Assembly (NCBI GenBank): GCA_002368795.1
Contig: DFFG01000086.1
Coordinates: forward strand, 1 to 29,212
Source of the DNA: Eubacterium sp. UBA3782
GTDB lineage: Bacteria; Bacillota; Clostridia; Lachnospirales; Lachnospiraceae
DNA length: 29,212 nucleotides
Direction: 5' to 3'
Each line of letters begins with the position of its first letter. The stretch's first letter is position 1. Below the pieces are notes generated by a model, which did no database searches, was not told the origin of the DNA, and worked only from the letters and a program-made list of their open reading frames with translations. A program made the position numbers and the translations under genes. Positions 16,572 to 24,120 of the stretch are shown here, one piece after another.

Positions 16572-17724
16572 AGCTATTCTCTCCTTTGTTTTCTTCTTCC
16601 TGTCCGCCGATCCGCACCATGATCAGGAAGATCAGATAAATATATATGGCAGAAAAGAGCGGCGGCAGGATCCAGTACAGGGCAGACAGACTCATAGCAG
16701 CGAGATAGGCGGCTGCCATGATACAAAACAGCAGCAGGTGCCGCTTCCCGGGCATGCCCTGGTAGGTAAAGCGTGACAATGCCAGCATGGCGGCAAAATA
16801 GAGCACCACAGATGCGGCAAGGAACACGACCTTTGCCCAGTTGGACACATATACCTTTGGCATCAGGATAAGCGCTGTGGTAATATTATTCAGCGCCAGG
16901 ATCAGTCCCACATGCAGAAGGATATAGGCCATGCCCTTTCCCGGGCGCTGGCGGTCCAGCAGTTTGTTGTAATAATGCCCATAGATGACCAGCAGGCCAA
17001 TCACGCACAGGAAGGTGGTGACCGAATAATACAGAGCGGCAAAGGACATGCCGTTGTCAAAGAAATCTGCGATACCGGTCAGCATCGATCCAAAGGTGAC
17101 CACGACAAACAGCATCACCCGCTCTGACAGATGGGTAAAATCCAGGGAGATCCAGTTGAATTTTGACTCCAGCACCAGGATGGCGATAAACCAGAACACC
17201 ATCGAACAGTTTGCCAGAGCAACGCCCGTCATGGCGAACCAGACCAGACTCAGCAGGATCAACCCCGCCTGCACAAACATGATCAAAGCAATATACCGGG
17301 TATGCCGGTGCTCATGGGGATACATCTCCATCATCTTCGACTTGAGCAAAAACTGTACCCCCAGGTTGATGAGGATCAGCGCCCAGGCGATAGCATACTG
17401 AATGTGGTAATTGGCCCAGGCCACACTGGTGCTTTCTGCCATGTAATACAGCAGATACATGTTGATAAAGATCGTCACATGCTCTGCGATCCCGTTCGTC
17501 CCATAGCGGTTGATATAGGTGGTGGTCATGTACCAGATCTCGAGGATGATCAATGTGCCCATGATGTATCCCAGAAAGTTCCCCATGCTGATAAAGCCGT
17601 TCTGGGTGTGAAGGATGACATCATTGTTTTTGGTCACAAAATACGCAAAGATCAGATCATAGATCAGTTCCAGATATTCTACTTTTTTCTCTTCTCCGCT
17701 CTGCTGTCTAAGTAAGCTATCCAT
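16558..17724 (-). CDS. LtrA-like multi-spanning membrane protein, copy 1
   Basis: 388 residues, about eleven hydrophobic segments, resembling the low-temperature-requirement A family (LtrA, PF06772). The N-terminal motif VEYLELIYDLIFAYFV and the mid-protein HLSERVMLFVVVTFG match the family's ELFFDLVFV and HLxERxxLFxIIxxGE elements, although the usual Glu after the last Gly is Ser here. The family's biochemical role is not settled. The start codon has only a weak site (AGGAT). It follows a second LtrA-like gene by 94 bases containing short direct repeats, and overlaps the M3 peptidase gene downstream by 14 bases. Confidence 0.8.
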   Translation of the reverse strand: MDSLLRQQSGEEKKVEYLELIYDLIFAYFVTKNNDVILHTQNGFISMGNFLGYIMGTLIILEIWYMTTTYINRYGTNGIAEHVTIFINMYLLYYMAESTSVAWANYHIQYAIAWALILINLGVQFLLKSKMMEMYPHEHRHTRYIALIMFVQAGLILLSLVWFAMTGVALANCSMVFWFIAILVLESKFNWISLDFTHLSERVMLFVVVTFGSMLTGIADFFDNGMSFAALYYSVTTFLCVIGLLVIYGHYYNKLLDRQRPGKGMAYILLHVGLILALNNITTALILMPKVYVSNWAKVVFLAASVVLYFAAMLALSRFTYQGMPGKRHLLLFCIMAAAYLAAMSLSALYWILPPLFSAIYIYLIFLIMVRIGGQEEENKGENSYEIQ

Positions 17725-17734
17725 CTTTATCCTA

Positions 17735-17806
17735 TTTATCGTTCTGTATCCACTTTATCGTCCTGTATCCACAAGTGCGATTGAATCGTCCAATTTCGTC
17801 CAATTT
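17735..17806. repeat. Short direct repeats between the two LtrA-like genes
   Basis: Two adjacent 19-bp units, tttatcgttctgtatccac (17735–17753) and tttatcgtcctgtatccac (17754–17772), differ at one base. Next to them are two perfect contiguous 10-bp units cgtccaattt (17787–17796 and 17797–17806). They fill most of the 94-base gap upstream of copy 1. They may be regulatory binding sites or simple slippage products. Confidence 0.75.
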
Positions 17807-17818
17807 CTTCCGATATGC

Positions 17819-18958
17819 TCAGCCGACTTCCAGCTTTATGCGGACGCCTGAAATATACATAAAGGCCAGACCGATAAACCCTGCCGTGCAAAGGCCGTTA
17901 AACATCCAGTTGCCGCTGAACCTGTACATCAGGCCAAAATAAACCAGCGCCGCAGCAAGGAACAGAAGCAGGGTTTTTGTATTTATCATACTTTGATCCG
18001 TGTATCTGGAAATGGCAAAAACGGCCGCCAGGAAAAGAATTACAGACAAAGACTGGTAAAACCTGTGAGGTTCCGGTCCCTCTAGAACATGTCCATATCG
18101 TTTGAAGATAAACATTTCCGTAATGAAAGAAAGTGCAAACAACAGTACCGCATGTGCGACCAGATACCCATGGCCTTTCCCCAAACGCTGCCTGTTCAGC
18201 ATGCGTCTGCTGTAATAATCGCAGATGACCAGAAGCGCAGCCAGACAGAGGAATACCACAATTCCATAGGCTAAACTCTCTCCGCTGAATCCATCAAGAA
18301 TAACCCCGGCAATTCCTGTCATTGCCATGCCGAAGGACAGCACGACAAAACGCGGAAGCTGCTCTGTCAGGCTTCCGGTATCGAGTTCCGGACTGCCGGG
18401 TATATATTCCAGAAATAAAAAAGCGGCAAACCAGACTGCGATAGATATTTTCTGGATACTCATCCATTGATTACCGCCAATAAAATATCCCGTAGCTATG
18501 ATTACAGCTCCCTGGGCCACCAAAAGCCAGGCCAGCCTGCGGATATATCGGAACTCCCGAACATCCATCTGGAAGGTAAATACTTTGATCAGAAACTGAA
18601 TGCCCATATGGATCAGAAGCAGAGCCCATGCAATCGCAAAGACTGCCATAAACGAGCCCACGCCCATGTATCTTTCCATCCCCGTCGCCATAGGAAGCAG
18701 CAGAAAAGAATTTATCAATGCCGCCGTGCGTTCGGCAATACCGATGGAACCAAACAGGTTGTGATAAACGGTGGTGATGCACCAGATCTCCAGCATCGCC
18801 AGGACATTCATTGTATATGTGAGATATTCTCTCCCTGTTGATTCACCAAAAACCGCATTGCCCCTGATGAGTGACCATGCCATAACCAGGTAAAAAAGGA
18901 GTTCCATATAGTCCATCCCTTTTCCACCGCCTGCCTCTTTTTTCAGCAAATCACTCAT
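17819..18958 (-). CDS. LtrA-like multi-spanning membrane protein, copy 2 (diverged)
   Basis: 379 residues and about eleven membrane segments. It aligns with the neighbouring copy along its length (MDYMELLFYLVMAW vs VEYLELIYDLIFAY; SLTEQLPRFVVLSFGM vs HLSERVMLFVVVTFGS; DYYSRRMLNRQRLGKGHGYL vs HYYNKLLDRQRPGKGMAYIL), so the two arose by tandem duplication. This copy has lost the Asp of the YDLIF motif and the His and Arg of HLSER, suggesting changed or lost activity. The ATG at 18958 has AGGAGG nine bases upstream; the longer frame from 19030 is rejected. A near-consensus promoter is at 19067–19095, making it the first gene of the LtrA–LtrA–M3 unit. Confidence 0.75.
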   Translation of the reverse strand: MSDLLKKEAGGGKGMDYMELLFYLVMAWSLIRGNAVFGESTGREYLTYTMNVLAMLEIWCITTVYHNLFGSIGIAERTAALINSFLLLPMATGMERYMGVGSFMAVFAIAWALLLIHMGIQFLIKVFTFQMDVREFRYIRRLAWLLVAQGAVIIATGYFIGGNQWMSIQKISIAVWFAAFLFLEYIPGSPELDTGSLTEQLPRFVVLSFGMAMTGIAGVILDGFSGESLAYGIVVFLCLAALLVICDYYSRRMLNRQRLGKGHGYLVAHAVLLFALSFITEMFIFKRYGHVLEGPEPHRFYQSLSVILFLAAVFAISRYTDQSMINTKTLLLFLAAALVYFGLMYRFSGNWMFNGLCTAGFIGLAFMYISGVRIKLEVG

Positions 18959-19066
18959 CGTTCTGATCCTCCTGTTCCTAAGGGAGGGAGACGCAGACAG
19001 AAGCTGCATGGCTCCCCTTCTGCCAGCCAATTACCATACCGGCAGATATAGAAAAACTACTTTTCC

Positions 19067-19095
19067 AGTATATCATTTCTGCCATATATGGTCAA
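19067..19095 (-). promoter_or_regulatory. Sigma-A promoter of the LtrA–LtrA–M3 unit
   Basis: Minus-strand -35 TTGACC (19090–19095), exactly 17 bp, -10 TATACT (19067–19072): five of six matches in each box. The start would be near 19060, about 100 bases before the ATG at 18958. The inverted repeat tgacag/ctgtca (19115–19138) lies just upstream and could bind a regulator. Otherwise the 315-base gap 18959–19274 holds only the leader and the start region of divergent comF. Confidence 0.75.
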
Positions 19096-19257
19096 AAAAA
19101 ACATCGGTTTCGGATGACAGCCGCATCAAAATCTGTCATAATGGCAGGTAATCCGGCTCCTTATTATTTTCACTTCCCGGGGCCAGGGCTTTTCTTTTTC
19201 ATTTCCGTTTTGGTTCTGTTTCTTTCCCACGTTTTTATACCTTTTAATTCACGGCCG

Positions 19258-19295
19258 AAAGGAGATCTGTGCCGATGAAAACCGATTGGATATAG
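19258..19295 (+). other. comF start region: strong RBS serving a 6-codon frame
   Basis: AAAGGAG at 19258–19264 is well placed (ten bases) for an ATG at 19275, but that ATG reads only MKTDWI then TAG (19293–19295). The comF frame overlaps it and offers only TTG (19286) as a start. Adding one A to the run of four at 19278–19281 would give MKNRLDIALLYPRHCPIC, a normal ComF beginning. So this is a frameshift at the start, a sequencing error, or a short leader frame coupled to a TTG start. Confidence 0.6.
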
Positions 19296-20014
19296 CACTT
19301 CTCTACCCTCGTCACTGTCCCATCTGCGACGGTCTTCTGCGCAGGGACGAGCCCATGCTCTGCCGCACCTGTGCGAAGGAGCTTCGCTTTATACAGGGTC
19401 CTGTCTGCATGAAATGCGGACGCCCGCTTTCTTCTGATGCCGGCGAGTACTGCCGCAGCTGCCAGAAAACGCAGCACAGTTTCACTTCAGGTTTTTCCCC
19501 TTTTTTGTACCGGGATCCGGTGCAGAACTCCCTCATGCGTTTTAAATATGGAGACCGGGCTGAGTATGCCAGGTTTTATTCTGCTGCCATTCTCTCCCAT
19601 GGGCAGGAACGGTTCCGCCTCTGGAAGCCGCAGCTGATCCTTCCTGTCCCTGTTCATCCTCTCCGCTATCTTGAACGCGGATATAACCAGGCAGAGGAGC
19701 TCGCAAACTGTCTTTCGAAAAGTCTGTGCATTCCTGCCGCTTCCGATCTGATCCGCCGTCAGAAAAACACCCGTCCGCAAAAGGGACTGGATCCGCAGCA
19801 AAGAAGGAAAAACCTTTCGGGCGCCTTCTGTACGGACCCTCGGGCCCTCCGGAAATGGGAAAAGCGCCTTAATGGTTTCCCGGAGAGAGTCCTCCTTTGC
19901 GATGATATCTACACCACCGGCACAACCATGGATCTCCTGGCGCAGGAGGCAAAAAAATGCGGGGCAGCGGAGGTGTACTTTGTGAGCATCTCCGTTGCCC
20001 CGGGTGACGGCTGA
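19286..20014 (+). CDS. comF: ComF family phosphoribosyltransferase-like competence protein
   Basis: 243 residues from the TTG. An N-terminal zinc-ribbon region has four Cys pairs (CPIC, CRTC, CMKC, CRSC), and a C-terminal phosphoribosyltransferase fold has the PRPP-binding signature CDDIYTTGTT with D206 and D207. ComF is needed for uptake of transforming DNA in Bacillus and Haemophilus and is thought to act on the cytoplasmic side with the ComFA translocase; comFA is not seen here. It is alone on the plus strand between two minus-strand units and convergent with the SH3b lipoprotein gene. The start is uncertain: the good ribosome binding site belongs to an ATG in another frame. The catalytic part is intact. 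I see no clear terminator in the 147 bases before the next gene. Confidence 0.88.
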   Translation: MDIALLYPRHCPICDGLLRRDEPMLCRTCAKELRFIQGPVCMKCGRPLSSDAGEYCRSCQKTQHSFTSGFSPFLYRDPVQNSLMRFKYGDRAEYARFYSAAILSHGQERFRLWKPQLILPVPVHPLRYLERGYNQAEELANCLSKSLCIPAASDLIRRQKNTRPQKGLDPQQRRKNLSGAFCTDPRALRKWEKRLNGFPERVLLCDDIYTTGTTMDLLAQEAKKCGAAEVYFVSISVAPGDG

Positions 20015-20161
20015 CATCTCGTCCGCCGGCTTCTTATGCGGTTTTCATGTGTCTATACGTCCCTGCTGTCTCCAGGCCAGTGCATTGAAACATGCCTGCA
20101 AAGTCTGCGATTGCAATCAGGGCGTTTCAGCAGGCTTAACGGCTTTGCTTAAAGAATTCGC

Positions 20162-22939
20162 TTAATCCTTGATGATCTTGACCTTGACAGCGGTGATGAT
20201 GGTATCCTCCGGTTTTGCATCTTTCATGTCTGCAATGATCTTGACCTTTGCACCGGGTACAAGCTTTTCGATGTCCTCATCCTTCAGCTTAGCCTTCTCA
20301 AAATTGAAGGTCGTTTCCACGTCTTCCTCAAGAAGGACTGTCACGGTGTTTTTGGTGTGGGATACCACAGTTCCGCGGAAGGTAATGCCCTCTTCCTTGT
20401 CTTCCTTCTCCGGTTCAGGTTCCGGTGCGGCTGTCGGCTCGGGCATCGGCTCTTCTGTGGGCTCCGGTATCGGCTCCTCTGTGGGCTCCGGTATTGGCTC
20501 TTCTGTGGGTTCCGGTATCGGCTCCTCTGTGGGCTCCGGTATCGGCTCTTCTGTGGGCTCCGGTATCGGCTCTTCTGTGGGTTCTGGTGTGGGCTCCTCG
20601 GTCGGCTCCGGCTCTACGGTCGGCTCCACCGTCGGCTCCGGCTCTACCGTCGGCTCCACCGTCGGCTCCGGCTCTACCGTCGGCTCAGGTTCCGGTTCCG
20701 GATCCGGTTCGGGCTCCGGTGTCGGCTGCGGCACATCAATATCGGTGACACGTACTGCCCGCACCGCTTCCATTTCGCTCAGCTCGCCGACATAGGTGAC
20801 GCGGACGGCAAGGCCTTCATAGATGCCCTGGGTGTATTCCTGGGCTGCCTCCCGGATGTCGAAGGTATAGTAAGTGATGACTTCTCCGGAAGCTTCCTCG
20901 TAAGTGATGACTGGATACTGATCTGTTCCGTCGCCGGAATCCAGCTCCGGCTCTTCCTCCGGCCGTCCTTCCCCGTCCGAAGGTGTTGTGTCGCCATATA
21001 CCTGGATCGTAAGTGCTTCATAGGAATAGCCGGTAACAATACCCTCGATCTCGTGCTCCTCCTCAGGCTCCGGCTCTACGGTCGGTTCCGGCTCTACCGT
21101 CGGCTCCGGCTCTACCGTCGGTTCCGGCTCCACCGTCGGCTCAGGCTCTACGGTCGGCTCCACGGTCGGTTCCGGTGTCGGCTCTTTGGTCGGTTCCGGT
21201 GTCGGCTCTTTGGTTGGTTCCTTCGTCGGCTCCTTCGTCGGTTCCTTTGTAGGTTCCTTTGTAGGTTCCTTGGTCGGAGTCTTTGTCGGTGTCTTGGTCG
21301 GCTCCTTTGTCGGGGTCTTGGTTGGTGTCTTTGTCGGAGTCTTTGTCGGTGTCTTAGTCGGTGTCTTGGTCGGGTTGGGATCCGTCGAGGTCAGAAGATC
21401 GTTGTGGACGAAGCCCGTGCCTCCTTTGTATTCGATCCTGGACCAGTTGTTGCTGGTCACACCGGTGATCTTTACGCCGCTGCCGCTCGTCAGCACGCCC
21501 AGGATCCTGCTGTTCACGGAGAAGGACTCTCTTACATTGGAATCCGTGACGGTCCAAGCGTAGCCGTTTGCCTTGTAGATCTTTACCGGCTCTTCCTTGT
21601 TCGGATTGGTCTTCGTGACCACATTGCTGGGGATATAGGCATCCATCTGATCATAGGCTACCCTTGACCAGCCATTGTCGCAGATACCGGTCCGGATGAT
21701 GCTGCTGCCTCTGAGCAGGATGCCAAGTGTCTCTGCGTCTGCCTTCCAGTTCTTTTTCACTTCCACATCGGTGACGACGTAGATCGTTTCGTTGACCGCC
21801 GTGATCTTTACCCCGTCCTCCTCGGCATTGGGGTTTTTGGTCGTCAGCAGATCACTGTAGACATAGGCGACCTGTCCGTTGTAGAGGATCCGGGACCAGC
21901 CATTGTCGCAGATGCCGGTCCGGGTCACGGATGCGCCAGCCTTCAGCGCTCCAATGGACTTTGACGCCGTCGAATATCCCTGGCGGACCATAGCGTCTAC
22001 CTTCGCATATACCGTCTCGTTCAGTACCTTGATCTTAACCTTTTCCGAGATCGGGCTAAGACTTCCCTTGCTGCCGGTCTCATCAGGATCTGTGGTCAGC
22101 AGCGTGCTGTATACATATGCTTCGCCGCCGTTGTAGGTGATCCGGTCCCAGCCGTTGTTGCAGCGGCCGGTACGCTTGACAGAGTCCCCGGCCTTGAGCG
22201 AGCCGATGACCTCGGATGCCATCATGTAGGAAGCCCGGACATTGACATCCTCCAGCGCATAAACGGTATCATTTGCATCCTCGATCAGGGTCTGGGCCTT
22301 GACCTGCCGCACATAATCCGTGTCTTCATCATGGATCTGAACGACAGCGATGTTTGCCGTATCAGTTCCGACCAGATTTCCGCTGTAGATGATCGTCACC
22401 CAGTTTCCTTCGTTGATGCCATAGCTGAAGGAATGCTTCGCATTGGTGGCATTGAAGGTAAGCACACGGCCGTCGATCGTCCGCACCGTGATGGCGTTCA
22501 TCGTGATGTCCTCCAGCGTGCCGACCAGCTCCGTGGTCCCCGGCGATGCCTCTTTCCGCACCGCGACAGAGACGACCTGACAGCCGGATGGATCGCCGCT
22601 GACGAACTCGCCGGTGTAGGTGATGATCAGGATATCACCGGTCCGGAGCGATGTCGCGTTGATCATCGCATTCGTCACATCCAGCGTATATTCTTCGCCT
22701 TCGTAGCGGACCACAAGCTCGCTTCCGCCAAACCGCACAAGCTCAGCCTCGACCGCCTTTTCCTCCACGGCAGGCTCCGACGGCTCCGCTTCCGCGCTGC
22801 TTGCGGAAACAGAACTGCTCTCGTCTGCAGCTGGTGTTGTATCCGCCTTTGAACCGCATCCAGATAAAGAGCTGAGGATGAGAGTCAGGACAAGGGCCAG
22901 GCAGATCGCTTTATTCTTTGTTTCCTTTTTCATCGGCAT
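20162..22939 (-). CDS. Large SH3b-repeat lipoprotein with Thr/Pro/Lys and Pro/Glu spacers
   Basis: 925 residues. Signal peptide with lipobox LSGC (C28), so exported and lipid-anchored. Then a Ser/Glu linker, two small beta-like segments (about 66–130 and 137–205), and four bacterial SH3 domains at about 225–283, 307–366, 384–443 and 460–517, three with a C-[DN]-NGW-[SD]-R-[IV] core (the fourth has SNNWSRI). A TPTK/EPTK spacer (about 521–627), a beta-like domain (about 630–735), a PE/PT spacer with repeats of IPEPTEEP (about 740–842) and a final beta-like domain follow. SH3b domains usually bind peptidoglycan, so this may be a wall-spanning tether or a sensor; no catalytic motif is visible. 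AGGAGG stands four bases before ATG 22939 and ten before ATG 22933, so either is possible. The 304-base gap upstream holds no gene. Confidence 0.85.
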   Translation of the reverse strand: MPMKKETKNKAICLALVLTLILSSLSGCGSKADTTPAADESSSVSASSAEAEPSEPAVEEKAVEAELVRFGGSELVVRYEGEEYTLDVTNAMINATSLRTGDILIITYTGEFVSGDPSGCQVVSVAVRKEASPGTTELVGTLEDITMNAITVRTIDGRVLTFNATNAKHSFSYGINEGNWVTIIYSGNLVGTDTANIAVVQIHDEDTDYVRQVKAQTLIEDANDTVYALEDVNVRASYMMASEVIGSLKAGDSVKRTGRCNNGWDRITYNGGEAYVYSTLLTTDPDETGSKGSLSPISEKVKIKVLNETVYAKVDAMVRQGYSTASKSIGALKAGASVTRTGICDNGWSRILYNGQVAYVYSDLLTTKNPNAEEDGVKITAVNETIYVVTDVEVKKNWKADAETLGILLRGSSIIRTGICDNGWSRVAYDQMDAYIPSNVVTKTNPNKEEPVKIYKANGYAWTVTDSNVRESFSVNSRILGVLTSGSGVKITGVTSNNWSRIEYKGGTGFVHNDLLTSTDPNPTKTPTKTPTKTPTKTPTKTPTKEPTKTPTKTPTKEPTKEPTKEPTKEPTKEPTKEPTPEPTKEPTPEPTVEPTVEPEPTVEPEPTVEPEPTVEPEPTVEPEPEEEHEIEGIVTGYSYEALTIQVYGDTTPSDGEGRPEEEPELDSGDGTDQYPVITYEEASGEVITYYTFDIREAAQEYTQGIYEGLAVRVTYVGELSEMEAVRAVRVTDIDVPQPTPEPEPDPEPEPEPTVEPEPTVEPTVEPEPTVEPTVEPEPTEEPTPEPTEEPIPEPTEEPIPEPTEEPIPEPTEEPIPEPTEEPIPEPTEEPMPEPTAAPEPEPEKEDKEEGITFRGTVVSHTKNTVTVLLEEDVETTFNFEKAKLKDEDIEKLVPGAKVKIIADMKDAKPEDTIITAVKVKIIKD
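20448..20591. repeat. Six tandem 24-bp units coding for IPEPTEEP
   Basis: Six contiguous 24-bp units (ggctcttctgtgggctccgg plus tatc, with few changes) begin at 20448 and end at 20591. They encode the eight-residue Pro/Glu spacer repeat of the SH3b lipoprotein. The last unit is the most diverged. Near identity at third positions indicates recent duplication, and copy number probably varies among strains. Confidence 0.88.
21065..21380. repeat. Imperfect 12-bp and 18-bp tandem repeats coding for TPTK/EPTK/VEPEPT
   Basis: A run of short units (ggtgtcttggtc, ggttccttcgtc, ggttccggctctaccgtc and variants) codes for the four- and six-residue Thr/Pro/Lys/Glu spacer between the SH3b domains and the following domain. 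It changes in composition from TPTK next to the SH3b part to EPTK and then VEPEPT. A second block of VEPEPT-type units is at 20594–20690. Confidence 0.8.
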
Positions 22940-23156
22940 GTTTCCTCCTGTACCGAATCTTTGGTTTCTGTGTTCAGCATAGCCAGATCATAGATGTGCA
23001 AAACAGCAGCCGCCCGCACATCACGTGCCGTAACGATGGAACGCCGAAACGTTCCTTACGCGCCCGGACAGCTCCCGCGCAGATGGAGATGGCTGCTCAG
23101 GCTATACCCGCCGGACATAATCCTGCGGATACACTATAAATTTAAACCACGCATAC

Positions 23157-23182
23157 AAAAAAGGCAATTCTAACGTATTGCC
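23157..23182 (-). terminator. Intrinsic terminator after the Nudix gene
   Basis: Minus-strand stem GGCAAT-(8-base loop)-ATTGCC followed by six T. It lies about 60 bases past the Nudix stop and upstream of the SH3b lipoprotein gene, separating their transcripts. The stem is short, so efficiency is uncertain. Confidence 0.6.
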
Positions 23183-23243
23183 GCATCATTTTTTGAATGC
23201 GTCTCTGTATACAGAAAACTTTCCCCGCCGTATCTCCGCATAC

Positions 23244-23840
23244 TCAGCTTCCGCTGCGGGCAGCCAGGAGCCATGCCGCCACGTGCACGACCTGCTCAAA
23301 TTCTCCCGCACGGATCATCTCTTCGATCTCGTCTGCGGTAAATGTCTTTACGTTCAGAAATTCCGTCTCATCCAGCGACTGTCCGGATACCTTGCGGCAG
23401 TTTTTTGCAGCAAAAAGGAAGGCATAATTGTCGGCGATCGTGGCATTTGAGGGAATGGTCAGAAGGGGCGTCCACTCATCGGAGGTGTACCCGGTCTCCT
23501 CCAGAAGCTCCCGCTTTGCCGCCGCAAGGGCGTTCTCGGCTCCTGCGCTTCCGGCGCCGCCGTATTCCTTTCCATCCTTCCTCTCGATGCCGCCGGCCGG
23601 AAACTCGTTCGTCACCTTTCCGATCCCCTGCCGGTACTGACGGACGCACAAGAAGTTTCCCTCCGTATCCGATGCAACGATCACCACATAATCCCTGCGG
23701 CTGTAGCTGTAATATGGTTCAAAAATGCTGCCGTCCGGAAAACGGTAGGCAGACCGGCGAAAATCGATCCACTCGTCCTGAATGATGTGTTCTGTGCTGA
23801 TCTCCTCCCATGCGAGCGGGTCTTTTTTCTTATCCTGCAT
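23244..23840 (-). CDS. Nudix hydrolase, ADP-ribose pyrophosphatase-like, with Gly-rich insertion
   Basis: 198 residues. The helix part of the Nudix box is intact (AAAKRELLEETGY, with the REUxEExGU residues), and the family's substrate-side EFPAGGIE is present, as in ADP-ribose/NDP-sugar hydrolases. Between PAG-GIE and the AAxREL helix there is an extra stretch of about 12 residues (RKDGKEYGGAGSAGAEN) where ADP-ribose pyrophosphatases usually have only a short turn. The ATG at 23840 is chosen because GGAG lies nine bases before it; the ATG at 23849 abuts the site. It seems monocistronic: a terminator of the histidine kinase gene lies upstream and one of its own downstream. The substrate cannot be decided from sequence. 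Confidence 0.85.
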   Translation of the reverse strand: MQDKKKDPLAWEEISTEHIIQDEWIDFRRSAYRFPDGSIFEPYYSYSRRDYVVIVASDTEGNFLCVRQYRQGIGKVTNEFPAGGIERKDGKEYGGAGSAGAENALAAAKRELLEETGYTSDEWTPLLTIPSNATIADNYAFLFAAKNCRKVSGQSLDETEFLNVKTFTADEIEEMIRAGEFEQVVHVAAWLLAARSGS

Positions 23841-23870
23841 TGCAAGCATCTCCTTTTACCTGTCTTTGAG

Positions 23871-23907
23871 CAGCGGGTAAAGCGGGAAAAGCCGCTTTGC
23901 CTGCTGC
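23871..23907 (-). other. Leader hairpin of the Nudix gene
   Basis: cagc-ggg-taaagcgg and ccgctttg-cct-gctg form a stem of about 7 + 4 bp around a six-base loop, starting about 30 bases upstream of the start codon. There is no T-run, so it is not a typical terminator; it may affect mRNA stability or simply be chance. Confidence 0.4.
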
Positions 23908-24016
23908 CCTGTCCATCATATATGAAGAAAGCTGATTTTTCCACTGTCGATTTCCCTGACCGGTGATGTTTTGCATTTGTCTTCCCCGTGACGATCCTGC
24001 ACGCCATTGCCCATAC

Positions 24017-24078
24017 AAAAGATCCCGCCAGAAGACTGCCGCATCAGCTGATCTGTGCGGCAATCCCCTGACGGGATC
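24017..24078 (-). terminator. Two-stem terminator after the histidine kinase gene
   Basis: Minus-strand outer stem GATCCCG/CGGGATC encloses TGCCGCA/TGCGGCA, and the transcript then runs into TTTT. It lies about 40 bases past the kinase stop, so it closes the two-component operon. Confidence 0.75.
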
Positions 24079-24120
24079 CGTGTCTATTAAAGCTATTTGG
24101 TTAACTATATGTTTTTTTGA

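Noticed and set aside
20015..20161. Convergent terminator between comF and the SH3b lipoprotein gene
   Set aside because: Only a 6-bp gcctgc/gcaggc pair with a long loop and no T-run; not good enough to call.
20357..21667. 436-codon plus-strand frame antisense to the SH3b lipoprotein
   Set aside because: Arg/Leu/Gly/Cys repeats are the antisense reading of the Thr/Pro/Glu spacer repeats.
23101..23160. Promoter for the SH3b lipoprotein gene around TTGCCT…TAAATT or TATAGT
   Set aside because: Boxes match poorly and overlap the upstream terminator, so no call was made.
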